This document shows, one piece after another, positions 21,654 to 33,449 of a stretch of DNA of 33,992 nucleotides. A program made the translations under genes and the position numbers. The stretch lies in contig VAZV01000215.1 in assembly GCA_005884765.1 (NCBI GenBank), positions 1 to 33,992 of the forward strand, given 5' to 3'. Below the pieces are notes generated by a model. That model was given only the letters and a program-made list of their open reading frames with translations. It had not been told where the DNA came from and searched no databases. Position 1 is the first letter of the stretch. Every line of letters starts with the position of its first letter. The stretch comes from Alphaproteobacteria bacterium. GTDB lineage: Bacteria; Pseudomonadota; Alphaproteobacteria; Rhizobiales; Xanthobacteraceae.

Positions 21654-22966
21654 AGACCGAGTTCTCACTCGCGCAATTGGCCGATCCCGATATCGCGGAA
21701 GCGAACAAGATTCTGCGCGCCTGCGTGCATTGCGGGTTCTGCACCGCGACTTGTCCGACCTATGTGCTGCTCGGCGACGAGCTCGATAGCCCACGCGGCC
21801 GGATCTACCTGATCAAAGAGATGCTGGAGAAGGATCGGCCACCAACGCGCGAGGTGGTCAAGCATATCGACCGTTGTCTCTCCTGCCTCGCCTGCATGAC
21901 GACCTGTCCGTCGGGCGTGAACTATATGCATCTCGTCGATCAGGCGCGGGTCCGGATCGAGCAGCAATATGCGCGGCCGCTGACCGAGCGGATGCTGCGC
22001 GCCGTGTTGGCGTTGGTGCTGCCGCGGCCCGACCTGTTTCGCTTGAGCATGGTGCTGGCGCGGATCGCACGGCCGCTGGCAGCACTTCTGCCGACACCGG
22101 AGACGTTCTCCGCGACGCCGACTTTGTTGAGTAGAATCAAAGCGATGCTGGCCCTGGCGCCGGGCCGGCTGCCGCCGCCGGGCGCCGCCGCCGGAAGCGT
22201 TTTCCCCGCGCTTGGAAAACGGCGCGGACGCGTCGCGCTACTGCAGGGCTGTGCCCAGCAGGTGCTGGCGCCGCGCATCAATCAAGCCGCCATCAACCTG
22301 CTGACGCGCCACGGCATCGAGGTCGTGCTGGTCAAGGATGAGCAATGTTGCGGCGCGCTGACGCATCACCTCGGCCGCGATGACGACGCGCTGGCGCGCG
22401 CGCGTGGCAACATCGCGGCCTGGACCGCGGAAGCCGAACGCAGCGGCCTCGACGCCATCCTGGTGACCACGTCCGGCTGCGGGACGGTGATCAAGGACTA
22501 TGGCTATATGCTGCGCGAGGATCGCGATTTCGCGCTGGCGGCGGCCAGGATCTCGGCGCTGGCCAAGGACATCACCGAGTATCTTGGCAGCATCGAACTG
22601 CACAAATCGCAGCAACCAGGCGACGTCGTGGTCGCGTATCACTCGGCTTGTTCGCTGCAGCACGGACAGAAAATCACAGGGCTTCCGAAAGATTTGCTTT
22701 CCAAGAACGGATTCGTGGTGAAAGATGTACCCGAGAGCCATTTGTGTTGCGGTTCGGCGGGGACTTATAACCTTCTCCAGCCTGACATTGCGAACAGACT
22801 GCGCGATCGCAAGGTCGCCAACATCGCGATGATCAAGCCGGACGTGATTGCTGCGGGCAATATCGGATGCATGGTGCAGATTGCCGGCGGCACGTCAGTC
22901 CCTGTCGTACACACGATTGAGCTTCTCGATTGGGCGACGGGAGGTCCCCGGCCAGGATTGAGCTGA
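21650..22966 (+). CDS. glcF: glycolate oxidase iron-sulfur subunit GlcF
   Basis: A 438-residue subunit with two 4Fe-4S motifs: C25, C28, C31 and C35 in CVHCGFCTATCP, and C76, C79, C82 and C86 in CLSCLACMTTCP. Two CCG domains follow (DEQCCGALTHHLG and ESHLCCGSAGTYNLLQP), which bind further Fe-S or quinone-linked cofactors. It passes electrons from GlcD/E flavins to the membrane pool. The ATG at 21650 overlaps the glcE stop. The histone-like gene starts 78 bases after its stop. Confidence 0.96.
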   Translation: MKTEFSLAQLADPDIAEANKILRACVHCGFCTATCPTYVLLGDELDSPRGRIYLIKEMLEKDRPPTREVVKHIDRCLSCLACMTTCPSGVNYMHLVDQARVRIEQQYARPLTERMLRAVLALVLPRPDLFRLSMVLARIARPLAALLPTPETFSATPTLLSRIKAMLALAPGRLPPPGAAAGSVFPALGKRRGRVALLQGCAQQVLAPRINQAAINLLTRHGIEVVLVKDEQCCGALTHHLGRDDDALARARGNIAAWTAEAERSGLDAILVTTSGCGTVIKDYGYMLREDRDFALAAARISALAKDITEYLGSIELHKSQQPGDVVVAYHSACSLQHGQKITGLPKDLLSKNGFVVKDVPESHLCCGSAGTYNLLQPDIANRLRDRKVANIAMIKPDVIAAGNIGCMVQIAGGTSVPVVHTIELLDWATGGPRPGLS

Positions 22967-23044
22967 TCCATTGGCCGCGCGCGGTAGGCAGGACGACTTA
23001 AAGACGCCCGATAGACATTGTTCGGCGGCAACAGGAGGACCACG

Positions 23045-23395
23045 ATGGCTAAAGGCAAAAAGAAAAAATCCAAGAAGGCTAAAAAGAAAAAAGTTGTAGC
23101 GGCGAAGAAAAAATCGGCGAAGAAGTCCGCCAAGAAATCGGCGAAGAAGGCCAAGAAGTCGGCGAAGAAGTCCGCCAAGAAGTCGAAGGCGGCGGCGCCG
23201 AAAAAGGCCGCGAAAAAGAAAACTGCCGCAAAGAAAAGCGCACCAAAGAAGAAAGCGGCCCCGGCCCCGGCTCCCACGCCGGCTCCGTCGCCGCCGAGCT
23301 GGGCCACGCCCAGTCCCGCGCCAAGCTCCACGCCGACATGGGAGCATTCGGGCGACCACGGCGCGGCATCGTCTGGAGACGACCACGATAACTAG
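23045..23395 (+). CDS. histone H1-like lysine-rich protein
   Basis: A 116-residue low-complexity protein. Residues 2-70 are almost only Lys, Ala and Ser in AKKS/KKSAK repeats, the type of bacterial H1-like or HU-tail DNA-binding proteins. Residues 71-98 are Pro/Ala-rich, and the tail EHSGDHGAASSGDDHDN is acidic. It probably binds DNA non-specifically or acts as a disordered polycation. The ATG at 23045 follows CAGGAGGACCACG, an excellent ribosome site. AAA/AAG repeats make it locally A-rich against the surrounding G+C. A terminator follows at 23432. Confidence 0.88.
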   Translation: MAKGKKKKSKKAKKKKVVAAKKKSAKKSAKKSAKKAKKSAKKSAKKSKAAAPKKAAKKKTAAKKSAPKKKAAPAPAPTPAPSPPSWATPSPAPSSTPTWEHSGDHGAASSGDDHDN

Positions 23396-23431
23396 AAAAA
23401 GGTGCCCGATTTTCGCCGGGTCAAATCATGC

Positions 23432-23461
23432 AAGGCCGCAGCATCCCCGCTGCGGCCTTTT
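23432..23461 (+). terminator. rho-independent terminator after histone-like gene
   Basis: AAGGCCGCAG (23432-23441) pairs with CTGCGGCCTT (23450-23459) across an 8-base loop and ends in TTTT. The stem is perfect. Confidence 0.85.
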
Positions 23462-23802
23462 GACGTTCCGGCGGACCCGCAGTGTCCGGTTCGACCGGAG
23501 GCCTGTGATTCGGGGAATCGGCCGGCGGCATCGTTCTTGTCACCGCCAGCGATCCACAATCGCGGCCTAAGGGCGGGCAAAACCGGTCAAAATTGTTGTC
23601 GGAAAGCAACACACGCCGACAACCTTCGGCGGAATGGCCATTTCGCCTAAAAAGTCAGCAGATGCTTGTCTTTTTTGCTTCACCAGCGTGACAGCAAGTT
23701 CCAAATTGAAGTTGGTTGACGAAATTCAGTTGCAGTCAGGTGTCGCTTGCCCTTGGGGGCGCCGGAGCCGGGGCTGATCCTTTGAAAGTGATGGGGACCT
23801 CA
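23462..23802 (+). other. gene-free region upstream of porin
   Basis: No gene is credible here. A+T-rich stretches around 23645-23730, including TTGTCTTTTTTGC near 23668, are the likely promoter region of the porin gene. GATTC-GGG-GAATC near 23507 is a small dyad of unknown meaning. Nothing else is visible. Confidence 0.5.
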
Positions 23803-24807
23803 ATGAAAAAAATCGTCTTGTTAGCAACGGCGCTGGCAATGGTATCGGGTTCGGCTCTTGCAGCGGACATGCCGGTCAAGGCCGTGAAAGCGCCACCGCC
23901 GGCGCCGTTCGAGCCTTGGGACCTCGCCTTCGGCAGCGCCATCATGAACGATTACATCTTCCGCGGCGTCACCCAGTCCAACCACAAGCCGTCAGTGACC
24001 GCTTATTTCGAGCCGCGCTATAACGTCACCAAGGATCTGCAACTCTACATCGGCTCGTCGTTTGAGAGCATTTCGTTCGCGAACCGCGCGGCGGCCGAAG
24101 TCGACATCTACGGCGGTATTCGCCCGACCTTCGGCGCCTTTGCCTTCGATATCGGCGTCTGGGGCTACCTGTATCCGGGCGGCACCTGCCAATTCGGTAC
24201 TGGCCTCGCTCCCGGCGTCGATTTCGCGGGGCATTTTCAAGGCACCGAATGCGCAACCAACTTCCTGCTCAACGGCAACACGATGAAGAAGGACGTCAGC
24301 TTCTTCGAGGTCTACGGAAAGGGTAACTACACCGTCAATGACAACTGGCAGTTCGGCGTGACCGAGTACTACAGCCCGAGTTTCCTGAACTCAGGCGCCT
24401 GGGGCAACTATTCTTCGGTCACCGGCAAATACACCGCGCCCGCTACAGTGTTCGGGAGCAGCGGCGTTGGCATGTACGTGTCCGGCGAGTTTGGGCGGCA
24501 ATGGTTTGGAACCACCGACAGCTTCTACGGTACCCCGGCGTTCCCGAATGGCATCCATTATGCTGATTACAACACCTGGAACATCGGTATCGGCTTCACC
24601 TACAAGGTGTTCACGCTCGACCTGCGCTACTCGGACACCGACCTGTCGAAGGGTGATTGCAGCGTCTTCACGGGTGCTTTCAATGCTCAAGTCGGAACCA
24701 CCACCGTTACCGGGAACAATCCGTTCGGGAACAGTTCGAACTGGTGCGGCGCGGCGGGTATCGTCAAGCTTTCGGCTGACCTGACGGCGATGACCAATCT
24801 GAAGTAA
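23803..24807 (+). CDS. TorF-family putative outer-membrane porin
   Basis: A 334-residue outer-membrane beta-barrel. A signal peptide (KKIVLLATALAMVSGSALAA then DMPVKA) is followed by the PF09694/TIGR02001-type start SAIMNDYIFRGVTQSNHKPS and alternating amphipathic strands (LQLYIGSSFESISF, FFEVYGKGNYTVNDNW, MYVSGEFGRQWFG, WNIGIGFTYKVFTLDLRYSD). Four mature Cys could make two disulfides. The substrate is unknown. GGGGACCTCA precedes the ATG at 23803. It is a single-gene unit ended by a hairpin at 24833. Confidence 0.88.
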   Translation: MKKIVLLATALAMVSGSALAADMPVKAVKAPPPAPFEPWDLAFGSAIMNDYIFRGVTQSNHKPSVTAYFEPRYNVTKDLQLYIGSSFESISFANRAAAEVDIYGGIRPTFGAFAFDIGVWGYLYPGGTCQFGTGLAPGVDFAGHFQGTECATNFLLNGNTMKKDVSFFEVYGKGNYTVNDNWQFGVTEYYSPSFLNSGAWGNYSSVTGKYTAPATVFGSSGVGMYVSGEFGRQWFGTTDSFYGTPAFPNGIHYADYNTWNIGIGFTYKVFTLDLRYSDTDLSKGDCSVFTGAFNAQVGTTTVTGNNPFGNSSNWCGAAGIVKLSADLTAMTNLK

Positions 24808-24832
24808 GCTCTCTCTAGAGACTGCGAGACGA

Positions 24833-24866
24833 GGGCGGCAGAGCGATCTGCCGCCCCTATGCTTTT
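24833..24866 (+). terminator. terminator after porin gene
   Basis: GGGCGGCAG (24833-24841) pairs perfectly with CTGCCGCCC (24848-24856) across AGCGAT, followed at short distance by a run of five T. Confidence 0.75.
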
Positions 24867-24882
24867 TGGAGGTTGAATTGGA

Positions 24883-25395
24883 ATGACCCTCGACTGGCGC
24901 GAGGCCGCAAAGAGAGCCGGCGTCACTATCGGTCCACGCAGCGCGGCGGAGGGGGCCGTTGCCGGCCTTGGGGTTGCGATTGCCATCGGCGCCATGGAGT
25001 GGCTCTCGCTCGCATCGCACTATCCGTTGGCCATCATCCCGTTTGCGACCTCCATCGCGCTCGTCATCGGATCGCCGGATGCCGAGCCGGCGCAGCCACG
25101 GGCGCTGGTCGGTGGGCACGTGCTGGCGACGCTGGTAGGGCTTGCGATACTCAAGTTGACCGGGCCAAGCGCCTGGGCCGCGGCCATCGCAGTAGGGTTG
25201 GCAATTCTCGCGATGTATCTGACCGGCACGTTTCATCCCCCGGCCGGTATCGATCCGCTGCTGGTGGTTGCCAACAGCCTTCCATGGTCATTTCTGTTTA
25301 CGCCCGTGCTGGCGGGCGCGCTGCTGCTGACGGCGTTTGCGTATCTCTGGCACCGCTGGCTACGTCGCTGTCCATGGCCGCAGCGCTGGCTGTGA
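24883..25395 (+). CDS. HPP family integral membrane protein
   Basis: A 170-residue protein with about four to five membrane helices (25-45, 48-64, 78-92, 97-115, 125-155). The name-giving motif is H118-P119-P120 in GTFHPPAGIDPLLVV. HPP proteins are linked to nitrite transport in cyanobacteria and plants; function in rhizobia is unknown. The ATG at 24883 is close behind the porin terminator. It converges with the ABC transporter gene, with only 8 bases between the stops. Confidence 0.9.
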   Translation: MTLDWREAAKRAGVTIGPRSAAEGAVAGLGVAIAIGAMEWLSLASHYPLAIIPFATSIALVIGSPDAEPAQPRALVGGHVLATLVGLAILKLTGPSAWAAAIAVGLAILAMYLTGTFHPPAGIDPLLVVANSLPWSFLFTPVLAGALLLTAFAYLWHRWLRRCPWPQRWL

Positions 25396-25403
25396 CGGCC
25401 GTT

Positions 25404-27155
25404 CTAGGACTTCACGCTCACGTTCTCGCCGCGGTTCCGCAGGGCAAACCGGTCGCCTTCGCGAACCAGCACCACATTGCGCTGGTGGAAGGCAGCCAAG
25501 GTCGAGCGATGCCCGATCGAGACGATGGTGGTGCCAGGCAATTTCTCCTCAAGTAGCCGGTAGAGGGCGGCCTCCGAAGGCTCATCGAGCGATGCAGTGG
25601 CCTCGTCGAGGAAAAGATATTGCGGGGCGTGCAACAGCGCCCGCGCGATCCCGAGGCGCTGTTGTTCGCCGGGCGAGAGCATCCGGTTCCAGTGCGCCTC
25701 CTCATCCAGCCGCTCGGTCAGCTGCGGTAAGCCTACCGTGGTCAGCGCATCGTTGACGCACTCCGCACTGAACGCGCCGGCAGGCGCGGGATAGGCGACG
25801 GCGTCCTGCAACGGCCCGACCGGAAAATACGGTCGCTGCGGCAGCATCATCAGGGTGGTTTTGGCCGGCACGGTCACCGAGCCGCTTCCGAACGGCCAGA
25901 CGCCGGCGATAGCGCGGAACAGGGTCGACTTGCCGGCACCCGAAGGACCAGTGACAAGGATGCGTTCGTGGCTGTGAATGCTAAAGCCGTCCGCGCAGAC
26001 CAGCGGCGTTCCATTGGGCAGCCTGATCAGAAGCTGTCGCAGATCGATGCTGTTATTGCCGGCTGACGTCGCGGCAACGATCGAACCTGGCCCGATCGCA
26101 TCGGCGCTGGCGCTGGCGATGGCCATCTCAAATCCGTCAAGACGCGCGACAACCGCCTGCCATTCCGCCATCGCGCGATAAATCGAAACGAAGAACGACA
26201 GCGCGGTTTGAACGCTGTCGAACGCCGATCCCGTCTGCATCATGCCGCCGAGTTGGATCTTGTCGGCGAAATAAGCCGGTGCCACCAGGACGTAGGGGAA
26301 AATGACCGCGGCCTGAGTGTAGCTTCTGGTGAACGCCGTCAGCCGCTTGGTCCGGCTCATGATGGCATACCAGTTGTCGACGACACGCCCGAAGCGTTCC
26401 GAAAGCCGCTGCCGTTCGGCGCTCTCGCCGGCCAATAGCGCGATCTGTTCGGAATTCTCGCGTACCCGGACAAGGTTGAAGCGGAAATCGGCCTCGAGAC
26501 GTTGTTGGTGAAAGTCGAGATTGACCAGCGGTGAGCCGATCCATTGCGTCAGCGCAGTTCCGAAGACGGCATAGACCAGCGCACCCCATACGAGATAACC
26601 GGGGATTGCGAACTCGCTTCCGAAAATATGCAGCGGGGCCGCAGCAGAGAGACCCCACAGGATGAAGACAAAAGACACCAGCGTCACCACCGCACTCAGC
26701 AATCCGACCCCAATATCCAGCGTTCGCTCGACGAACAGTTTCACGTCGTCGGTGATGCGCTGGTCTGGGTTGTCGGCCGAATCACCGTGGAGCTGCACGC
26801 GATAGTGGTTGGCGTCGTGAAGCCATTCGCCGAGATAGCGGCTGGTCATCCAGCGCCGCCAGCGGATCTGAAGCCACTGATTGAGATAAAGCTGATAGAC
26901 GACGAACACGACATTGCTCGCCGCCAGAATGCAAAATATGCCGATTTCGAAGACGAAAGTGTCCCAATTCCTCTCCTGCAACGCATTGTAAAAGCGGTTG
27001 CGCCACTGGTTCAGCAGAACATCGATTCCGACCAGCGACAGTTCAATGACGATCACCGCCGCGAGCAGCGTCCAGCCGGCCAATCTGTCCTCGGAGCGGA
27101 AATAGGGTGCCGCGATCCGCCATACGGTCGCGAGCGTCGCGCGGATGTTGTTCAC
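25404..27155 (-). CDS. ABC transporter with fused permease/ATPase, YddA/BclA-like (SbmA-BacA relatives)
   Basis: A 583-residue half-transporter. The N-terminal membrane domain (about 1-340, six helices) carries NADNPDQRI-like SADNPDQRITDDVKLFVERT (126-145), the hallmark of the ABCD/YddA/SbmA-related family. The ATPase domain has Walker A GPSGAGKS (403-410), LSPGEQQR (493-500), Walker B YLFLDEAT (513-520) and the switch His in SIGHRS. Relatives import peptides or corrinoids; BclA of photosynthetic Bradyrhizobium takes up plant NCR peptides in nodules. The start is a GTG at 27155 preceded by CAGGAG. Whether this copy is BclA or the more general YddA cannot be told here. Confidence 0.88.
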   Translation of the reverse strand: MNNIRATLATVWRIAAPYFRSEDRLAGWTLLAAVIVIELSLVGIDVLLNQWRNRFYNALQERNWDTFVFEIGIFCILAASNVVFVVYQLYLNQWLQIRWRRWMTSRYLGEWLHDANHYRVQLHGDSADNPDQRITDDVKLFVERTLDIGVGLLSAVVTLVSFVFILWGLSAAAPLHIFGSEFAIPGYLVWGALVYAVFGTALTQWIGSPLVNLDFHQQRLEADFRFNLVRVRENSEQIALLAGESAERQRLSERFGRVVDNWYAIMSRTKRLTAFTRSYTQAAVIFPYVLVAPAYFADKIQLGGMMQTGSAFDSVQTALSFFVSIYRAMAEWQAVVARLDGFEMAIASASADAIGPGSIVAATSAGNNSIDLRQLLIRLPNGTPLVCADGFSIHSHERILVTGPSGAGKSTLFRAIAGVWPFGSGSVTVPAKTTLMMLPQRPYFPVGPLQDAVAYPAPAGAFSAECVNDALTTVGLPQLTERLDEEAHWNRMLSPGEQQRLGIARALLHAPQYLFLDEATASLDEPSEAALYRLLEEKLPGTTIVSIGHRSTLAAFHQRNVVLVREGDRFALRNRGENVSVKS

Positions 27156-27462
27156 AGATTGTCGCTCCTGGAAGGGTTGCCCTAAGGGCCTGAGGAAATA
27201 CGGGAATTGCGCGAACTTAGACTAAAGTCGCAAGTATCATGATGCGGCTCGGCTTGTCCCGGCCGCGGACTAGACCCTAGCATGGGGGCAACGGCGAGGG
27301 GCGGGGACGCTTTTCAAATTCGCGAGGTTGTGAGCGGACTTTGGCATTTGCCGAGTTTATGGGCACATCCCGCGTACTGCAGAGGCACCCCCGCGATCGC
27401 GTCAGGCACGCCGACCGTCCACGCTGGTCGTGCGCCCGATGGTTGCGTGGGGAGGAACCGCA
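27156..27462. other. divergent intergenic region, ABC transporter / lactate permease
   Basis: A 307-base gap. It must hold the divergent promoters. I see no clear -35/-10 pair, repeat or operator apart from an A+T-richer stretch near 27215-27245. Confidence 0.4.
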
Positions 27463-29127
<1,665 letters not shown>

Positions 29128-29154
29128 GATCCGCGCTAACGCCACCGGCCAAGC

Positions 29155-29192
29155 CCCCGCAGGTCCGATGGCCGTGCGGGGATTTGCTTTTT
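29155..29192 (+). terminator. terminator after lactate permease gene
   Basis: CCCCGCA (29155-29161) pairs with TGCGGGG (29175-29181), with ATTTGCTTTTT after it. Confidence 0.75.
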
Positions 29193-29291
29193 CAAGTGAG
29201 ATTTATTCGAGAACGAATCTGGCCAATGGCATATTCGTCCAACAGAACGACGCGCTGCGTTTGGGTGGTTACAGAGATTCCGAGAGGTCGC

Positions 29292-29708
29292 ATGGTTTCG
29301 GGAAGACTTGGCGCGAAATGGCTAGCCGTTTCGGTGGTGTTGCTAACGGCGGCACCGGATATCGGCCCGGCCCGGGCCGATGATGGTTTTCCGTTCGGGA
29401 TGGCCATGACGATGGACGTGGCGCGTCAGCCCGGATCGAAGCGATTGCCGAACGTGGAAATCGGCGACAACGGCGAGGCGGTGCTTGAGCTGTGGTGCAA
29501 GGGCGGCAAGGGCCAGTTCTCGATCGCAGGCAACACCGTGATCTTCGTCGCGGGGCCTTTGGAGGATCGCGCCTGTCCGCCGGCGCGGGCGCAGGCCGAC
29601 GATGAACTGGTCACGGCCTTGGGCGAGGCCACCAACTGGAAGCGGCAGGGCGATTTCGTGTCGTTCATCGGCACCAAGACGCTGCGATTCCGCCTCGATA
29701 CCAATTGA
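29292..29708 (+). CDS. META-domain (HslJ-like) exported protein
   Basis: A 138-residue protein with a signal peptide (VSGRLGAKWLAVSVVLLTAA, cleaved near ARADDG). The mature part resembles the META/HslJ fold: GKGQFSIAGNTVIFVAGPLE, RACPPARAQADDELVTALGE, ATNWKRQGDFVSFIGTKTLR. HslJ-type proteins are linked to heat or novobiocin stress, with no known activity. I chose the ATG at 29292 because GAGAGG lies just upstream and the signal peptide begins there. It is convergent with the next gene. Confidence 0.8.
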   Translation: MVSGRLGAKWLAVSVVLLTAAPDIGPARADDGFPFGMAMTMDVARQPGSKRLPNVEIGDNGEAVLELWCKGGKGQFSIAGNTVIFVAGPLEDRACPPARAQADDELVTALGEATNWKRQGDFVSFIGTKTLRFRLDTN

Positions 29709-29731
29709 AGCTGCGAAGAAGAAGCTTCAGC

Positions 29732-30931
29732 CTATTTCCAGATCGATGTGTCCGCATCCCAGCGCTGTCCCTTGAGTTCCTTGGTCAGCGCGTCGACCGA
29801 GCCGTTGTCGTCCTTTTGGTCGCTTTCCTCTTCGCCTGAGGAATCGTCGGACAATGACAGCCTCGGGCCGGCGGATTCATCCGCCGTCGTGATGACGGGA
29901 TTGCCGATCCACAGCATCAGTTTGTCCGACGCGCCGGGCTTGTCAGCCGACACCAGGCCGGTGACCTCAATCGTATCGGTGAGCTCGAGCGCGGGAACAA
30001 GCTGGTTCGGCCGCTTGAACGTCAGTTTCAGTTTTCCGGTCGTGGCGTTCCAGGCCGATGATAGGGCTTTTGCCGAAAGCCTCCTGGCAAGCACTGCGGA
30101 AACCGCGGATGCGAGCTTCTCCCTGTTGAGCTTCTCGCCGTCGCGCCAGTCGGCGGCTGGGAAACGGACGGCGCGGTCCATTTCGACGACGCCCGTGGTC
30201 CAACCGGCTGCGCTGACGCCCGTTTGCGACTTCGCCTTCGCAATCAGCGCCGCGGCGCGCTCCGGATCCACGGCCATGGTGATGGTCTGCTCGCCGGCGC
30301 GCAGTGCATCGCAGGAAACGGCGAGACTGCTGAGCGCGACCTCGACGTCTTGGCCTTTCAATCCTTTCAGGAATTCCAGCGCTGCGTCGAGTTTCACCCG
30401 CACGCCGACCGATTCCGGAGAAACTTCGGTAAAATCCTTAGGCGCCGTGGCGATGCCGTCATCGGTCGTTTGATTGTCCTGAAATTCCTTTTCGGACAGA
30501 TCGGAATTGTCGCTTGAAGCCACTTCGGTCACGGCCTCGCCGACCGAGATCTGACCCCTGAATTCAAACGTGTCGCCGGTCGGCTTGCGTGTCAGTTTGA
30601 TCGTGACCGGCAATTTGGCGCCAATGCTCTGCGTGGTTCCGGTCATGGTCTGACCGCTGACGGCGAGATTGGCGACGAAACGGTCCTTGCGATCGGAGCC
30701 TTTTTCGACCGGGTAGCAGACATCAAGCAGCGCCGACGTGACGGCCTTGCCCTGCCTTGTCTCTTTCAGGATGACATCGGCACTGCCGCCCATCAGCCCG
30801 TCGATCGCGGTGAAATATCGGGTCTCGTTCGCGGCAGGTACTGCCTTCGGGGACAGCTTCATTGGTTCAGCGAAGCCGAACTCGGGCGTGGCCGTGATCA
30901 GAACGGCCAGGCAGAACAAAAGCGCGCGCAT
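29732..30931 (-). CDS. exported hypothetical protein
   Basis: A 399-residue protein with a signal peptide (RALLFCLAVLITATPEFGFA). No family is recognised. Residues about 30-130 contain a beta-rich region (YFTAIDGLMGGSADVILKET, VTIKLTRKPTGDTFEFRG); an acidic Ser/Asp/Glu linker follows (about 136-160), then a mixed alpha/beta domain. The tail has another acidic patch (LSLSDDSSGEEESDQKDDNG). It is probably periplasmic. The ATG at 30931 has only weak upstream purines. It is read in the same direction as groEL, behind the groEL terminator, so it is an independent unit. Confidence 0.75.
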   Translation of the reverse strand: MRALLFCLAVLITATPEFGFAEPMKLSPKAVPAANETRYFTAIDGLMGGSADVILKETRQGKAVTSALLDVCYPVEKGSDRKDRFVANLAVSGQTMTGTTQSIGAKLPVTIKLTRKPTGDTFEFRGQISVGEAVTEVASSDNSDLSEKEFQDNQTTDDGIATAPKDFTEVSPESVGVRVKLDAALEFLKGLKGQDVEVALSSLAVSCDALRAGEQTITMAVDPERAAALIAKAKSQTGVSAAGWTTGVVEMDRAVRFPAADWRDGEKLNREKLASAVSAVLARRLSAKALSSAWNATTGKLKLTFKRPNQLVPALELTDTIEVTGLVSADKPGASDKLMLWIGNPVITTADESAGPRLSLSDDSSGEEESDQKDDNGSVDALTKELKGQRWDADTSIWK

Positions 30932-31018
30932 ATGAAATTCCTTGGGTCAGCCAGGTTTGGCTTTCACCGTAGTGCTTTTTTGGCGGTGATTAAATTGGAA
31001 AGCTGCGAACAGTCAGCC

Positions 31019-31051
31019 AAAAAAAGAAGGCCGCCGGGAGGCGGCCTTCTT
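31019..31051 (-). terminator. rho-independent terminator of groESL
   Basis: GAAGGCCGCC and GGCGGCCTTC (31026-31035 and 31040-31049) form a perfect 10-base stem with a 4-base loop. On the minus strand a run of seven T follows the stem (31025-31019). Confidence 0.92.
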
Positions 31052-31076
31052 CGCTCCGTCAACGAACGGACCGGCC

Positions 31077-32705
<1,629 letters not shown>

Positions 32706-32728
32706 TTTGAGATCACTCCTGGAAATGA

Positions 32729-32774
32729 CCTCATCCAGAGGAGCGGGCTCTTGCCCGCGTCTCGAGGGATGAGG
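32729..32774. repeat. palindromic repeat 1 in groES-groEL spacer
   Basis: CCTCATCC (32729-32736) is mirrored by GGATGAGG (32767-32774), and CGGGC-TCTT-GCCCG pairs at the centre. It would form one long hairpin in the groESL mRNA. Confidence 0.75.
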
Positions 32775-32791
32775 TTGTGGATGGATGATGA

Positions 32792-32830
32792 CCCTTCGAG
32801 ACGGCAGCTCCGCTGCCAGCTCAGGGTGAG
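32792..32830. repeat. palindromic repeat 2 in groES-groEL spacer
   Basis: The unit begins CCCTTCGAGACGG and ends TCAGGGTGAG, with GGCAGC-TCC-GCTGCC in the middle. This is a very common Bradyrhizobium intergenic palindrome, recognised from memory. Confidence 0.75.
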
Positions 32831-32844
32831 CAAGACAGGTCGCG

Positions 32845-33141
32845 TTAGGCGAGCACGCCCATGATGTCGGACTCCTTCATGATCAGGAGTTCCTCGCCGT
32901 CGAGCTTGACTTCGGTGCCCGACCATTTACCGAACAGCACGCGGTCGCCGATCTTGACGTCGATCGCGATCAGCTTGCCGCTTTCGTCGCGGCCGCCTGG
33001 ACCGACTGCGGTGATTTCGCCCTGCGACGGCTTTTCCCTGGCGGTATCGGGAATGATGATGCCGCCCTTGGACTTTTCTTCGGCGTCGATGCGCTTGACC
33101 ACGACGCGGTCATGCAGCGGACGAAATCTGGATTTAGCCAT
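32845..33141 (-). CDS. groES: 10 kDa co-chaperonin GroES
   Basis: A 98-residue co-chaperonin: FRPLHDRVVVKRIDAEEKSK, then the mobile loop GGIIIPDTAREKPSQGEITA and the C-terminal ESDIMGVL. It caps GroEL during ATP-driven folding. The ATG at 33141 follows GGGAAACGTC on the minus strand. CIRCE and a consensus promoter lie about 90-155 bases upstream. Confidence 0.98.
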   Translation of the reverse strand: MAKSRFRPLHDRVVVKRIDAEEKSKGGIIIPDTAREKPSQGEITAVGPGGRDESGKLIAIDVKIGDRVLFGKWSGTEVKLDGEELLIMKESDIMGVLA

Positions 33142-33228
33142 GACGTTTCCCTTTGGAGGCTCGGTTGTCTGATCGGATGGGAATGCGGCCGGTTCCGACA
33201 CCGTCGTGGGTCGAAATGGCTCGCACCC

Positions 33229-33255
33229 TTAGCAATCGCAGTCTTAGAGTGCTAA
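33229..33255 (-). promoter_or_regulatory. CIRCE element (HrcA operator)
   Basis: On the minus strand TTAGCACTC-N9-GATTGCTAA. The first arm is perfect and the second has one mismatch to GAGTGCTAA. It lies just downstream of the -10 box, so HrcA binding would block groESL transcription until heat stress. Confidence 0.95.
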
Positions 33256-33267
33256 TTGTGCGTTCCG

Positions 33268-33296
33268 GAAATATGGCTTGGCGCCGGCCCTGTCAA
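33268..33296 (-). promoter_or_regulatory. promoter of groESL
   Basis: On the minus strand TTGACA (33296-33291) and TATTTC (33273-33268) are separated by exactly 17 bases, immediately upstream of the CIRCE element. Confidence 0.85.
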
Positions 33297-33449
33297 GCAA
33301 AGTGGTTAAGGCCTTGGAGAGGCCAATATAGGATGCTCTCGGAAACGGAATCGGAACACCGGCGTAATTTGCGGGACATCATTGCTCCGACTGCATTTTT
33401 GCGGTTGGCTGCAGGGTGGGGGCGGCCAGGAATTTGCTCGGGGGATAGC

